NCBI GenBank assembly: GCA_015680685.1
Contig: MNCI01017676.1
Location: 77,210-97,822 of the forward strand
Reading direction: 5' to 3'
Source of the DNA: Gnetum montanum
Lineage: Eukaryota; Streptophyta; Gnetopsida; Gnetales; Gnetaceae
DNA: 20,613 nt
Position numbers and translations under genes: made by a program. Positions 7,692 through 18,240 of the stretch are shown in pieces; the first letter of the stretch is position 1, and each line of letters opens with the position of its first letter. The notes beneath the pieces are model-generated. The model did not search any database, had not been told where the DNA came from, and saw only the letters and a list, made by a program, of their open reading frames with translations.

Positions 7692-9595
7692 ATGTCTTCT
7701 TCTCACNATTCTTCTCACAAGTGAGACAGATCCAACCTGCCAGTGCTGCAAGATTGTCGGGTGGTATACACACATCTAGATGAGTATATCCCTAACTTCA
7801 CCTTTATCCTACATCAGGATGAGCACCTGTGATGATGGGACATGGAGGGTAACATCATATTACCTCCTGATCGATCGATTCCTAGAATGCTACTTCAAAA
7901 TCTTACCAAACTGGGCATTCAGGACCATGGTGTGGAAGACATCATGGAGGATCATGACTACCGAGATTATTATCCTAATGAGGCATAATGTACATAGGAC
8001 TAGCAATAGGTGGAACACCATGAACACATAAAGGGGAAATAGTTCAGTAACCCTTTATTCTTGCAAGACCCACATGATGATCGGGAACCTATATTTCACA
8101 ATTCCCATTTGGCCGAACCTCCTCCAATGCATCAGATCATGTAGTCCATCATTCAAAGTAAACAATCAAGTGACTGGGAGTTCCAGGATGATGGGGGATC
8201 ATGCAAGAAAGATCATGGAAAAGGGAAATATGGATATGAAGATTGGGATCATCATCAGAGCAAATGAGGAGATCAACATTAGGGCAGTGATAGTTCTCCT
8301 CCCTCTTCTCCATCTTCTCGTTCCACCTTGTCTTCACTGAGTTTTGACTCCGATCGTGATCATAGTAGGAAGGATCAAGGTGATGACAATTGAAAAGATC
8401 AACAGGATCACAAGGATCGATGGGGATGACATGAGGAAAATCATGACCAATCATGCAAGTCTCACAGTCAAGAAAGGAGAGGTAGCCAAAATCGCCACAA
8501 ACGTCATGGCCAACAATAGTACTATGACTCGGATGAACCACTGCTAGCTACTCAAAGCATGCTTAATATAGCCAAGGACGTTCAAATACCCAGTAGGCAC
8601 TTGAAAGATAGTGGGATCAAGTGGTGAACTGAAAAACCTTGCCCATATAAAAATTTTCCTTTAAAATTTTGGCCAAGGTTGACAAGATGTGGGATTCTTT
8701 GAATAAAAGGTTCCGAAGCATCCTAAAAATTGCAGAGGAATCCAAAGAGCAAAGTAATGAGCAGGATCGGAAAATAAGAAGAGAAGCTGAATGTACCTAC
8801 CATAAAGGTAAGGGCAAAGTTACTGTGGCAGAATGGGTTGTAGACTCTAACATAGAGGAGGATGATGGATGTGACATATGCCAATACGAACATCCTAAGT
8901 AATGTTGCCTGGTGGTGTCACATCTACAAGAGTCTAGGGTGTATGTGCTGAATCCTCATTTGGCAAAAAGGCAAACACCCTGAAGATTAGCTTATCCACA
9001 AGGAAATCCTAGGCAGTTCCACTAGCAACAAGGATATTATCCAAGTGGAGCACCACCACAACCCACAAGTATTACCAACAATGGCAACATCCACAATCAT
9101 GGGGGAATGCCACCTCCAAGGTAGCAATACCCTTACCAGTAGCCAAATCCTTACGGGTACTATGTTCAGCAACCAGTCTCCCCACGGGACTCTTCTAGTC
9201 ATGTGCCATTTCAAACTCATTACCACCCCCCGAAATACTTTCAAACACTGTCTCCATCACCTAGGGGGAAGAACCAACATCTATACTATCCTCTGTCACC
9301 TTCTCCTACCACACCAACTCATCAGCCCCCTACTTAGCTACCTTATGCTCCATCTATGCAGGGGGAGATACCACCATAGCTATAACAACATAATACCATG
9401 AGGGCTGTCAACTTACAACCGAATTATCAACTGAGTGGACCAGAAAAAAAACCAAGGAAACACCCTTTCTTCTGGCCCAATATCCCTAACATACCTCCAC
9501 ATTCACCTATGGCTAGTGCCTCTGAACTTCCAATCGCTTTCACCATTTAACCCTTTGAGTAACCTTCAAGCCAAACACCCTCCATAGTACAAACT
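7692..9595 (+). pseudogene. gag: gag of element D, with the capsid core deleted
   Basis: Gag is the particle-forming protein. The ATG at 7692 opens MSSSH, as in C. One frame runs to about 8624 (about 310 codons with stops): an N-terminal region, then a Ser/Pro-rich run at about 8290-8345, then charged repeats rich in Asp, His and Lys. At about 8671 D jumps from the sequence matching C 5913 to that matching C about 6530. This removes about 620 bp with the whole capsid core and changes the frame. The new frame carries an AKVDKM...EES helix, an Athila-type zinc knuckle CX2CX3HX4C (Cys 8870 and 8879, His 8891, Cys 8906) and a Pro/Gln/Tyr-rich tail. It reads without a shift into protease. One N lies at 7707. 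Dead. Confidence 0.75.
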
Positions 9596-10380
9596 ATCAT
9601 GCTAACACATGCTATGATGGATTGGATAAAGGTAGGTCATCTACCTCAGAAAGTGACTAATCTAGGGAGTCCCCTCATATACCTTCAAGTGGCAAGAAAT
9701 GAGCGATGCAAAGCTTTCTTGGATTCAGGTTCAGGTGTCAATTTGATTTTACATGATATGTACAAGACTTGGAACCTACCCTCAATGAAGAAAAGCAATA
9801 CACTACTCGAGTTGGTGCACCAATCCATAACTGTTCCCTTGGGATTGGTAGAAGATATCATGACCACTATTTGTGGGTGGTCCTATCCTGCTGACTTCTT
9901 GGTCATCCGAGTTTATAATTGAAAGGGAAAATTTTCAATCATAATGGAGAGAGCCTAGCTCAGCATGGTGGATGCACAATTGGGACTCTGAGATCTTTCC
10001 CTTGAAATTTCAAAAGAAAATCCTTTTGGGAAGATCATGAAGAAGCACGTCCCATGCATCGCGTACAATGACTCAAGGTGCAACTGTGTGCAACAACTTT
10101 GTTTTGCTACGTGAACATCCATTCAAGCATGCAGTTGGTGTGTCGAAGAATCACAAGTTCAACGATGTCTATACACAACAACCACTAACCAAGAAGGCAT
10201 CCAATGGCTAACCAGTGACTCAGATAGCAGCACTTTATGTATGGAACCATCTAAGGTCCTTATATGTGCCTATATGGAAAGCATGGATGAATTGGAAAAG
10301 GTCCATCAACAAGTATCTACTATTGATGATAGTGATGATTGGAGAAAGATATAGATCCATGAAAGCTTTAGACAAGGGCC
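9596..10380 (+). pseudogene. Aspartic protease of element D and linker to reverse transcriptase
   Basis: A retropepsin-like protease that would cut the Gag-Pol polyprotein. The open piece 9599-9922 shows KAFLDSGSGVNLI, with the catalytic Asp at 9722-9724 in the D-S/T-G triad, and a second conserved strand PADFLVIRV about 55 residues later. It is in the same frame as the Gag tail upstream and RT downstream, so Gag-Pro-Pol was one long frame. Two nearby TAG/TGA stops (about 9920 and 9956) are probably decayed Gln or Trp codons. From about 10000 to 10380 the frame stays readable but has no recognised domain; it is probably the protease-RT linker. Confidence 0.75.
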
Positions 10381-11400
10381 CTTGGAACTAAAAACCTTAC
10401 CGGCCAATATGGAATATGCATTCTTTAAGAATGGAAAGCCGATAATCATCAATGCAACTCTTACTCTTAAGCAAAAGAAGAGATTGCTAAAGATGGTGAA
10501 CAAATGGATGGCTGCTTTTGCATGGTCATATCATGAATTGATAAGAGTTGGCCCTAGGGTATGCCAACATTAGATCTATATTGACTCCTCCATGAAGCCA
10601 TGATGACAACCACAAAGATGGTTGAACCCCAAACTAAAGAAAGTTGTTAAGGATGAAATTGAACAATTGTTGAAAGTGGGGTTCATCTATTCCATTGTAG
10701 ATAGTGAATGGGTCAGCCCTCTCATTATTGTTCAAAAGAAGGATGGAAAATGGAGGGTCTATATAGATTTCTAACTACTAAACATGGCAACCTTCAAGGA
10801 TCACTTCCCACTTTTGTTTGTGGATCAACTGTTGGATACTATTGCGGGACATTGTTACTATAGCTTTTTGGATGGCTATAGTGGCTATAACCAAATCCAA
10901 ATCACACTTGAAGACCAATCCAAGACAACATTTACAAGTCCTTGGGGAACTTTTGCATATAAGAAGGTGCCCTTTGGCCTATGCAATGCGCCTGCAACAT
11001 TCCAACACCTTATCCTCAGCATCTTTTAGCAACAGATTGGCAACGGGGTATAAGTTTTTATGGATGACTTCTCTACCTATGGAGCAACATTTGAACAAGC
11101 CTTGGACCACCTTGAGTAAGTTTTAAAAAGATGTGTGGAAACTAATTTATGGCTCAACTAGCAAAAGAGCCACTTGATGGTCCAAGAGGGCATTGTTCTG
11201 GGGCATCGCATTTCACAAGAAGCGATTGATGTAGATCCTAACAAAATCAGAATCATCCAAGAAATCACTATTCAACCAAGTACTATAAAAGATGTTTAGT
11301 CATTCCTTAGCCACAATGGTTATTACCGATGCTTCATCGAGAATTTCTCAAAGATCACTAAGCTATTGGTGGAACTCACAAAGAAAGACACTCCATTTTT
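10381..11400 (+). pseudogene. pol: Reverse transcriptase of element D
   Basis: The RNA-dependent DNA polymerase of the element. Landmarks in order are LNPKLKKVVKDEI, SIVDSEWVSPL, KKDGKWRVYIDF, YSFLDGYSGYNQI (motif A; Asp at 10871), a PFGLCNAPATFQ stretch (motif B) and VFMDDF (motif C; Asp at 11063 and 11066). These are followed by GIVLGHRIS and a decayed GYYRCFI. The catalytic aspartates are intact, but in-frame stops lie at several Gln or Trp positions, for example after IDF, after ILSIF and before VFMDDF. The frame is unbroken by net indels from about 8670 to 12630. It resembles Athila/Cyclops-type RT more than Tat or chromovirus RT. Confidence 0.9.
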
Positions 11401-11860
11401 CTGGACCAGGGAATGCGAATCCGCATTCTAAACACTCACATAGAAACTCATAGAAAATCCAATTCTACAAGCATCAAACTAGTCTAGACCTTTTCATATC
11501 ATGATGAATGCATCTTATTATGCATTGGGAGCCATGCTTACACAATTGGATGACCAAAGACGTCCATATTATATCCACTGTGCAAGCCAAAGCATTGTGG
11601 GTGCTCAGCTCAACTGCACCACCATTGAAAAGAAATTAATGATGATGGTGTTCACCTTCGAAAAATTTTAACACTATGTCCGTAGGGACAAGGTGTTTGT
11701 ACATACTGACCCTGGTGCCATCTGGTTCTTGATGAACAAACTAATAGTGAGTTCCTGTATCATACAGTGGCTTGTGATCCTTCAGGAATTTGACCTTACT
11801 ATCGTAGACAGGAAGGGAATTGACAATGTGGCCATTGATCAATTATCTTGGTTATGATGG
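11401..11860 (+). pseudogene. RNase H of element D
   Basis: The domain degrades the RNA strand of the RNA-DNA hybrid. Recognised segments are FHIMMNASYYALGAML, TTIEKKLMMMVFTFEKF, VFVHTDPGAIWFLM and LQEFDLTIVDRKG, followed by a decayed 'D.LS' end. The usual first catalytic Asp of the DAS motif is Asn here (GAT to AAT, a G-to-A change), so the site is defective as well as interrupted by stops. Confidence 0.8.
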
Positions 11861-11999
11861 AATAGTGTAGAGGATGAGGAGACACTCTCCGATCAATTTC
11901 CAGAAAAAATCCTCTTCGCTGAAGTAATCGCTAAGGAGATGCCCACAAGATCAACTTGGTTCAATGACATCCTCACCTATCTCTCAACATAAGAATTAC

Positions 12000-13272
12000 C
12001 AAAATAGTGGGATCATTTGAAGAAGCAACAGTTTCTTCACAAGGCTAAGCACTTCATGGAAATCAATGGACACCTTTACAAGGTGTGTGCGGATGGCTTG
12101 GTTTGATGGTGCATCCCTAATGTGGATACACTATGCATCCTCCAAGATGCTCATGAGGGTCCTTGTGGGGGCCACTATGCTGGACAATGCATGATCATTA
12201 AGATCCTGTTTGTGGGATATTACTAGCCCACACTTTTTAGAGATGCTCAATGGTTCACCCGATCCTATGAATGATGTCAAATAGATGGTGGGATGAGCGC
12301 ATGAATGGAAGGACCACAATAGTGGATCTAGCCACTAGAACCCTTTGATATTTGGGGCATCGACTTCATGGGTTCCATCACACCCATGTCCAACAAGAAG
12401 GCATACATCATCATCATTGTAGACTACTGTACTAAGTGGGTAGAGGTGGTAGCCATCACTAACTATTCCTCAAACACAGTTGCACGGTTTGTCCAATAGC
12501 AAATCGTGAATAGGTTTGGGGTGCCACATGCACTCATTTTAGACAACGAAACTCATTTCATAGGTACTACTTTTCATAAACTTATGCAACACTTGGGGAT
12601 CAAACATAAATTTACAATACCTTATCATCCCAAGCCAATGGGCAAGTTGAAGTTACTAATAGGGAGATTACCAAAATCTTAATTAGAACCATTAGCAAAT
12701 ATAGGAAGGATTCGATAACAAAAATTAACAATGCCCTCTGGGCCTATCACTCCACATGGAAACTTTCTATTTGTTACTCTCCTTACGAGTTAGTGTATGG
12801 AAAACTACCAAAACTTCCAGTTCAAGCAGAACTTCGAACACTATCTACCGCCAGTGACTTGGGTCTTAACTTATCACTAGCACAATGAGAACGACTCATT
12901 AACTTGAATGTGCTAGATGAAAATCAACTAGTAGTCCTATCATCAAATGAGATACACATGGCCTATAATAAAAAATGTCATGATCTTAGGATTCAAAAGG
13001 TAACATTTTAACGTGGAGATAAGGTACTCTACTAGAACCCCACACATGTACTGCAACATACTAAGTTTCAAACACTGTGGAAAGGACCTTATATTTTTTT
13101 TGAAACCTTTTTGTCTAGGACCTTGCTTATACACAAACCTGAGGATCCCATAAAAAAAAAGTTAGTTAATATGCAACAATTAAAACCCTTTCACAAACTC
13201 CAACGAATCAATGCCACTACTCTCTCATTACACAGCCAACCTCATTCCATTTTTCCAATCTCCTCCCCTTAA
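12000..13272 (+). pseudogene. Integrase of element D, frameshifted
   Basis: Integrase joins the element DNA to the chromosome. A decayed HHCC zinc-binding domain is visible: AHEGPCGGHYA gives both His, and the first Cys is now Tyr in SYE*CQ. The catalytic core has Asp in WGIDFMG (12362), Asp in LDNETHF (12542) and Glu in NGQVEV (12649). The last two are 35 residues apart once a 1-base loss at about 12630 is allowed for. After this shift the frame reads on through AYHSTWK, SPYELVYGK and a C-terminal GPY motif (LWKGPY, 13084) to TAA at 13270. Stops at Gln and Trp positions occur throughout. Confidence 0.85.
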
Positions 13273-13274
13273 CT

Positions 13275-13286
13275 TAGTTGTGGGGG
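13275..13286 (+). promoter_or_regulatory. Internal copy of the element D polypurine tract, next to the pol stop
   Basis: TAGTTGTGGGGG is identical in all 12 bases to the tract before the 3' LTR (18241-18252). It lies 3 bp after the TAA of pol. It could serve as a second plus-strand primer, as central polypurine tracts do in some retroelements; the function is inferred. Confidence 0.45.
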
Positions 13287-14836
13287 AGATCACCTTTCAT
13301 GCTAACCAATTCTACTAGCTCCTCAATTATTTTTACAAGTTTTTGTTTTACACCTTTTTTTTTACAACATCATTCATATGTTTGCCATTCTTGCTTACTT
13401 TTTCTTTCTTTATTCATTGATCTATTTATTTATTATTTATATATATATTTGTATGTATGTGTTTATCTTCTAGTTGTTTTATACTTGTCATTAATAAGCT
13501 ATCTTATTGTCACAAGATGTACTGGTGTAGTTGTTTCTCTTTGCAATGGGTTGCATGATATGGTCTACCTATTATATCTAGCTCCTGCCTTCGCATTATT
13601 GTTCTAGGAAGTGACTTTATACTCTCATTTCATGTAATAGGCAATGAGTCCACATCATCCACCCATCCACCCACTCCATGGTTTTCCTTATTTTGGAAAC
13701 ATGCAATCCCTTTCAATTAAAAACAACTTTAATTAATTCATAACTTGCATAGTTTCCAGACTTGAGAAGGATCCAACGATTTGAGCAGGGTGTGACTTCA
13801 AGGGGAATGAAACATTCTTTGTACTTTTCTATTCCCTTGCATATGAGTGTGTTTCCTCATAGACTTCTTACCACTCCATATCCTCTCCTAACTAGAAGTT
13901 ACATGGCAATTTGTCCTTGCATGGTGTGGTCCTCATCACTCAAAAAAAAAATGATAAGGATTCAAAGCATACCCCTTGGACCAAATGCATTCATAAACGC
14001 ATGGGTAAAAAAAAACAAATAAACACATGGGAATTTAAAGCACATCCCTTAGACCACCTCTAACGAGCTACATGCACTAGTTATGAGACTTGCTTTGTCC
14101 TCTCTAACTTAGCCTCTTTTTCACTTCCTATTGCTCACTCATGTTGGAGTGGTGGTTGTTTATGGGAGCATTCTTGTGCCCCAAGGGGATGGACTAGTCT
14201 TTGAATGTTGATGTGATGTCACTAAATGTGGTTGGTTTTGGGTCTAGACTAAGGATGGATCCTATCGGCTCACTTAATCACACACTTCACAAGGGATTTC
14301 ATGTGACCAACATTAGGAATTCCATCTTACTCCCTTTTCTCTTCATCATTTTCTTCCCATTATTCACCTCACTACCGGTTCTATGTCTTAAATACCGATC
14401 GTACTCTACTAGAACTTCTAGTTCTTTGGCAGGTTCTCATGGTTTTGGGTATTAACTTGTAGTTAGCATTAATTAACTATGGGGCCCATGGACTCCTATG
14501 TTGATGATATGCAAGGGCTACTGAGGCTACTACCTCCTATGGGGAGGATCCACTTGCATATCCTTTAGTTTCGCTTATTAATCTCCTATTCCCTTGATAT
14601 GGTTGGTTGATTGTTTTTGTGCTAACCATCACATGGTCCATCATCTGCAAAGTTCCATACTATGATATTCTCCTCATTTCAACTCTTCTTCTAGTTACAA
14701 TATTCCTTCCTCTTTTACTCATATTGTACTCTAGTCTCTATGACCTTGAATCACCCCCATGTTATTCTCCAATTCATAGCTTTGGACTTTTTCTTCAATG
14801 GTCAACATAGCTCAACATTCATAGCACAACCGCGTT

Positions 14837-14922
14837 AACTAGGCCCTGTATACGCATCCCCCTATATTTACGTAGCCTCATTTATTTGGCCTTGTTGATG
14901 CATGACAAAAATACTATATATA
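14837..14922 (+). promoter_or_regulatory. U3-like module with TATA box upstream of the third ORF
   Basis: CGTTAACTAGGCC (about 14833-14845) resembles ACGTAAACTAGGCC of the D 5' LTR and ACGTCAACTAGGC of the 3' LTR. TTACGTAGCCTC resembles TAACGTGACCTC in U3. TATATATA at 14915-14922 follows the AACTAGGCC core by 78 bp, against 90 bp in the LTR. It could be an internal promoter for the third ORF, 258 bp before its ATG. The similarity is short and judged by eye. Confidence 0.3.
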
Positions 14923-15159
14923 CCCATGTTGTGCCTTTGAACTTTGTCCATTTGTGCACCAGCTAGGGGAGTTTTTCCATTTTTCTGCATCATGTCTTCT
15001 TTCCACACACCTACTTTTTCTACTACGTGTCCTAATCTACCCATCCTTTCCCTCTTTCGCAACCAGAGGNAATAGGATGCACATGTCCTTGTCATAGCTT
15101 GGTCAAAATGAGAAGATGTATGATTTCCATTTTGAGCAATTTATACACATTTTAATTCA

Positions 15160-15179
15160 TGGTTATATTGTGACTACAG
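15160..15179 (+). promoter_or_regulatory. Possible 3' splice site immediately before the third ORF
   Basis: GTTATATTGTGACTACAG ends exactly at the ATG of the third ORF, and TTTAAT about 20 bp upstream could serve as a branch point. A spliced subgenomic RNA is how post-pol genes of some Athila-type elements and retroviruses are thought to be expressed. This is a pattern match only. Confidence 0.3.
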
Positions 15180-18108
15180 ATGGCACCCAAATCGAGGCAT
15201 CCAAGAGGAGAAGGACCATCCCAACCAAGGGAAAAGTGACCAAGAATGGAAAGAGGACGAGGAACACAACCTCTAGAGCATGCAGAGGGCTCACACACAA
15301 CTAGCCCCTTCTGCAAAGAAGCTAACATGGAATCTATTCATCAGATTCCTAAAGAGGACATCCCCAGTGGACAATCATGAAGGGATGAGACTTTGGTGGT
15401 AGCACCATGGCTTGATGTCACCCTGACCCAGGCCTGTATTGATGCTATTAAGCTGAGGGAGCTAAAAAAAATGGTCCTTTAGGAGTTGAACTTCGGACCA
15501 TTTCTAGAGAATGCACCAGAAGAGGTTAAAACCCAATTGCAAAATTCTCTTATGTGGCTAATCATCATATCTAGTGGTGAATGGTACCTAGGAGAAACTT
15601 ACCTATTCTACACGAATTAGCAACCAGGGTCTAGAGTAAGAGTCAAAGACATTTATGTCTCTTACTCTACCAAAGTAATTGCACAAGCTCTAGGATTGCC
15701 AGAGACCAGAGCTGACGTGACAAAGATTCCCAAACAAGCAGACCCCGAGTTTGGCGGTGCTATGGGGTAGAATGCAAGGAGTTTGACACCCTAACCACTG
15801 TAGAGGGTTTATTCAAAAATTGCATCTTACCACTTGAATCCAATAGTAAGACCTAGTAAGATCACTACCTTCTCTGCTCATGCATGTGCTACTCTAAGTG
15901 GAAAGTCCCCTATCAACCTTCCATAGTTGCTTTTCCTGGATATTGAGAAGAGATTTGTTGAAAATGAACATGGCAGGTGAGATTTACCATTTTCCTGCCT
16001 AATCAAAAAATTATGCAAATGAGTAGGGATAACATGATATGCCAATGACACACTTCATCACATCCCAATTGACTCATGGTAGGAGATGATGAAGGACAAG
16101 ACTCCAGCCACAACACAACTCAAGGAAGAACAGTAACCACCTCCACCACCTATATAAACAACAAGGTTGGGCTCGCATACAATCACAGAACACATACGTG
16201 AGATCTAATAATTGCTCTTGAGCTAGCAAGAGAAATCAATAGGAATTGGTGGAGGAGAAGACCCTTTAGTCTATCGCCCTACGATAAGCCATCTTAAGTA
16301 AGTGGCTCGATCGGTGAGTTTGCTAGAAAGAGTAGGGTTAATGTTTTCTGTCACCTAAATGCAAGTGCATGCTAGAACTAACCTCAGTGTCCGAGAAGTA
16401 ATGGTGTCCACCCAACAATTATTTCCTAAAATTTTAAGAAATGCTACTACTTTTTTGGTGCACTTGGAGAATGGAGAGGGGGTGACTATCTTGGTAATGT
16501 AACACCAAGGACAAGAAGTTGTGGCTAAAGTGGTTGCTAACAAAATTTCTACATCCCTTAATGCACCTGTAATGCATGTACCAAATGTACATGGACTTGG
16601 AGATGTATAGACATCCACAGGAACTTCACATAGAAGAATCAATATAGCCCAACATGAAGAGTTGTCGGACCGACTAATGGGAACTAAGCAACCAGTTCCA
16701 GATGTATTTAATCTTTTGGACAACATTACTACGACCTAGTCGGATTTGCTCTCAGCAAGGGGTGAGTGCCTCATCTTGGAGGGGCAACTTGAAGTAGCAC
16801 AAGTGGATCATCAACTTTTGGTGGTGGAAGTTGCCCAATTAAGGGTCCAACTTGCTGATCCAGCTCTTCTCAACTATGAACTCACCAGGGATGAAGCTTT
16901 TCAATAGCTTTAATCCAAACTTTAGATGATTGAGGGTGAGTGAGAGTTGGCAATCTTTGATAAGTCCTTAACAGACACCCATGCTTACCATCTAAACAAG
17001 GACTTGGTAGAAGTTTGCCAGGATAATTTTAGGCTAACCGCAGAAGTTCATCGCTTGTGCAATTTTGGTGTTGAGAATCAAGACATGAAAGAATTCATCC
17101 ATCAACAATAGGAGGAGCTAGCTAGGGTAAACACTAATGTGAGGAGATTGGCAGCTAAAAATTGTGATCTATCTATGGAGGAAGTTCGAGCCTTGCGAAA
17201 AAAATTAGCAATTGAAATCATCACTTGGAAAAATGAGGTCCTTAAGTTTGAATGAGTTAAAAATCACTATTGGGACTAGGTGGGATTGCAAAAAGAAGTA
17301 AATGAAAAAGAGATTTAAGTTATAAAGGCTAAAATGAACCAAGCACTCTAGTAGCTCTAGGAAGGAGGCGAGGTATGGCAGCCCATCTTTGATGGCTTGA
17401 ACGCCTACAACCAGGTTGAGATCTACCTCAAAGAGCTACAAATTGAAGAAATGACAGAATACATGGAGTTATCCAATCTCTGTTATGCAAACCTGGCTAT
17501 GCTAATAGCTAGAAGGCCATGGTATAACCTAGAAAAGCAAGTGGCCACCTCGTATTCTTTATATGAGGCCAAGTTCCAAATGCATAAAGAGACAAAACAA
17601 AAGTTGGAAATGCATATGCATAACTCGAAATTCTCTGCACCCATTTTGAAGGATAATGTGTGGTTGTAGAGAACTTGGCCCAACAAATGAACAACTACCA
17701 GTAGATGTAGACATCAATCTAAGCATTCAATATCGAACAAAAATAATTTGCTACTTGGTTTGTCAATTTAAAGGAACTCTTTCCTACACTTCCATGTCCT
17801 TGGGATGTTCCTATTCCAGCACACATTGGTGAAGCTGCCTGGATAGTGAACGATCCCAGCAAAAAAGAAGATAAAATGAGAGCATTATTGGAGGCTTTTC
17901 GCTTACCTCCAAAGTTGTAGTTGTTGCAGGGTAATCATCATCAACGCCACAACTTCCATATGCACCAAAAGCTAGTGAAGGCCCATCAGAACCATCGCCA
18001 CCAAGGATGGTGTGAACTTCTCTAGCAACTTTAGCATTTTCCGACAGGGTGGAGAACCCATTGCTATCAGGATGTTCAATTTTATCTTTAAACATCAAAA
18101 TCTTGTAA
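15180..18108 (+). pseudogene. Long third ORF of element D (about 950 codons): transposon-type domain plus coiled coil, not envelope-like
   Basis: Starting at ATG 15180 (MAPKSRHPRG), one frame can be read to about 17660 with no net indel. About 30 stops occur, mostly TAG/TAA where Gln would fit and some TGA where Trp would fit. Two frameshifts follow, near 17657 (an extra TG in GTGTGG fits) and near 17907. The readable tail has WDVPIPAHIGEAAW, then a Pro/Ser-rich end closing at TAA 18106. Domains: a basic N-terminus; residues about 75-330 resembling the 'putative plant transposon protein' (Transposase_32-type) domain, with VRVKDIYVSYS, ALGLPE, LSGKSPINLP and LPFSCLIKKLCK; a proline-rich spacer (about 16138-16152); then heptad-like Leu/Val/Glu/Lys sequence (about 16740-17340), probably a coiled coil. 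I see no signal peptide or membrane span. Its role is unknown. Confidence 0.65.
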
Positions 18109-18240
18109 TTTATTTTTTTCCATACATCTAGGCACTTGGTATGTCAATAGAGTTAGTGTTTATGTAGATGTGTTTCATCATGTGTGCTGTAATAACTTCA
18201 TACCTTCCAAATTGTAATAACTCGAGGATGAGTTTCCACA
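18109..18240 (+). other. 3' untranslated segment between the third ORF and the polypurine tract of D
   Basis: This is T-rich, non-coding DNA. Its end, AACTCGAGGATGAGTTTCCA, matches the corresponding segment of A at about 1672-1691 with few changes, so the approach to the polypurine tract is conserved between the families. Confidence 0.5.

Larger units (their letters stand above)
13273..15179 (+). other. Post-pol non-coding region of element D
   Basis: No reading frame is kept over this 1.9 kb. It opens with an internal polypurine-tract copy, then a T-rich stretch (about 13320-13500). A block at about 13640-14600 aligns with 80-1010 of element A. The AAAGCA..CCCTTRGACC motif occurs twice in D (about 13967-13982 and 14038-14053), a local duplication. 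The last 350 bp contain a U3-like module with a TATA box and end in a 3' splice-site-like sequence. One ambiguous base lies at 15070. Short open stretches here are not conserved in A. Confidence 0.65.

Noticed and set aside
8149-8541. 130-codon open frame on the minus strand, rich in His, Asp and Cys
   Set aside because: It is antisense to the charged repeats of D gag, which explain its composition.
14751-14760. CACCCCCATG, an inverted polypurine-tract-like word in D
   Set aside because: It is only about ten bases in the wrong orientation with no matching flanks; probably chance.
7707-15070. Single N bases at 7707 and 15070
   Set aside because: They are isolated ambiguous calls, not assembly gaps; sequence similarity continues on both sides.
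14868-15095. Possible signal peptide or membrane protein before the third ORF
   Set aside because: The open frame is minus strand, contains the ambiguous base at 15070 and shows no hydrophobic segment; there is no envelope evidence.
16355-16726. 123-codon open frame on the minus strand
   Set aside because: It is antisense to the third ORF of D, whose own frame reads through the whole stretch; it looks like a shadow.
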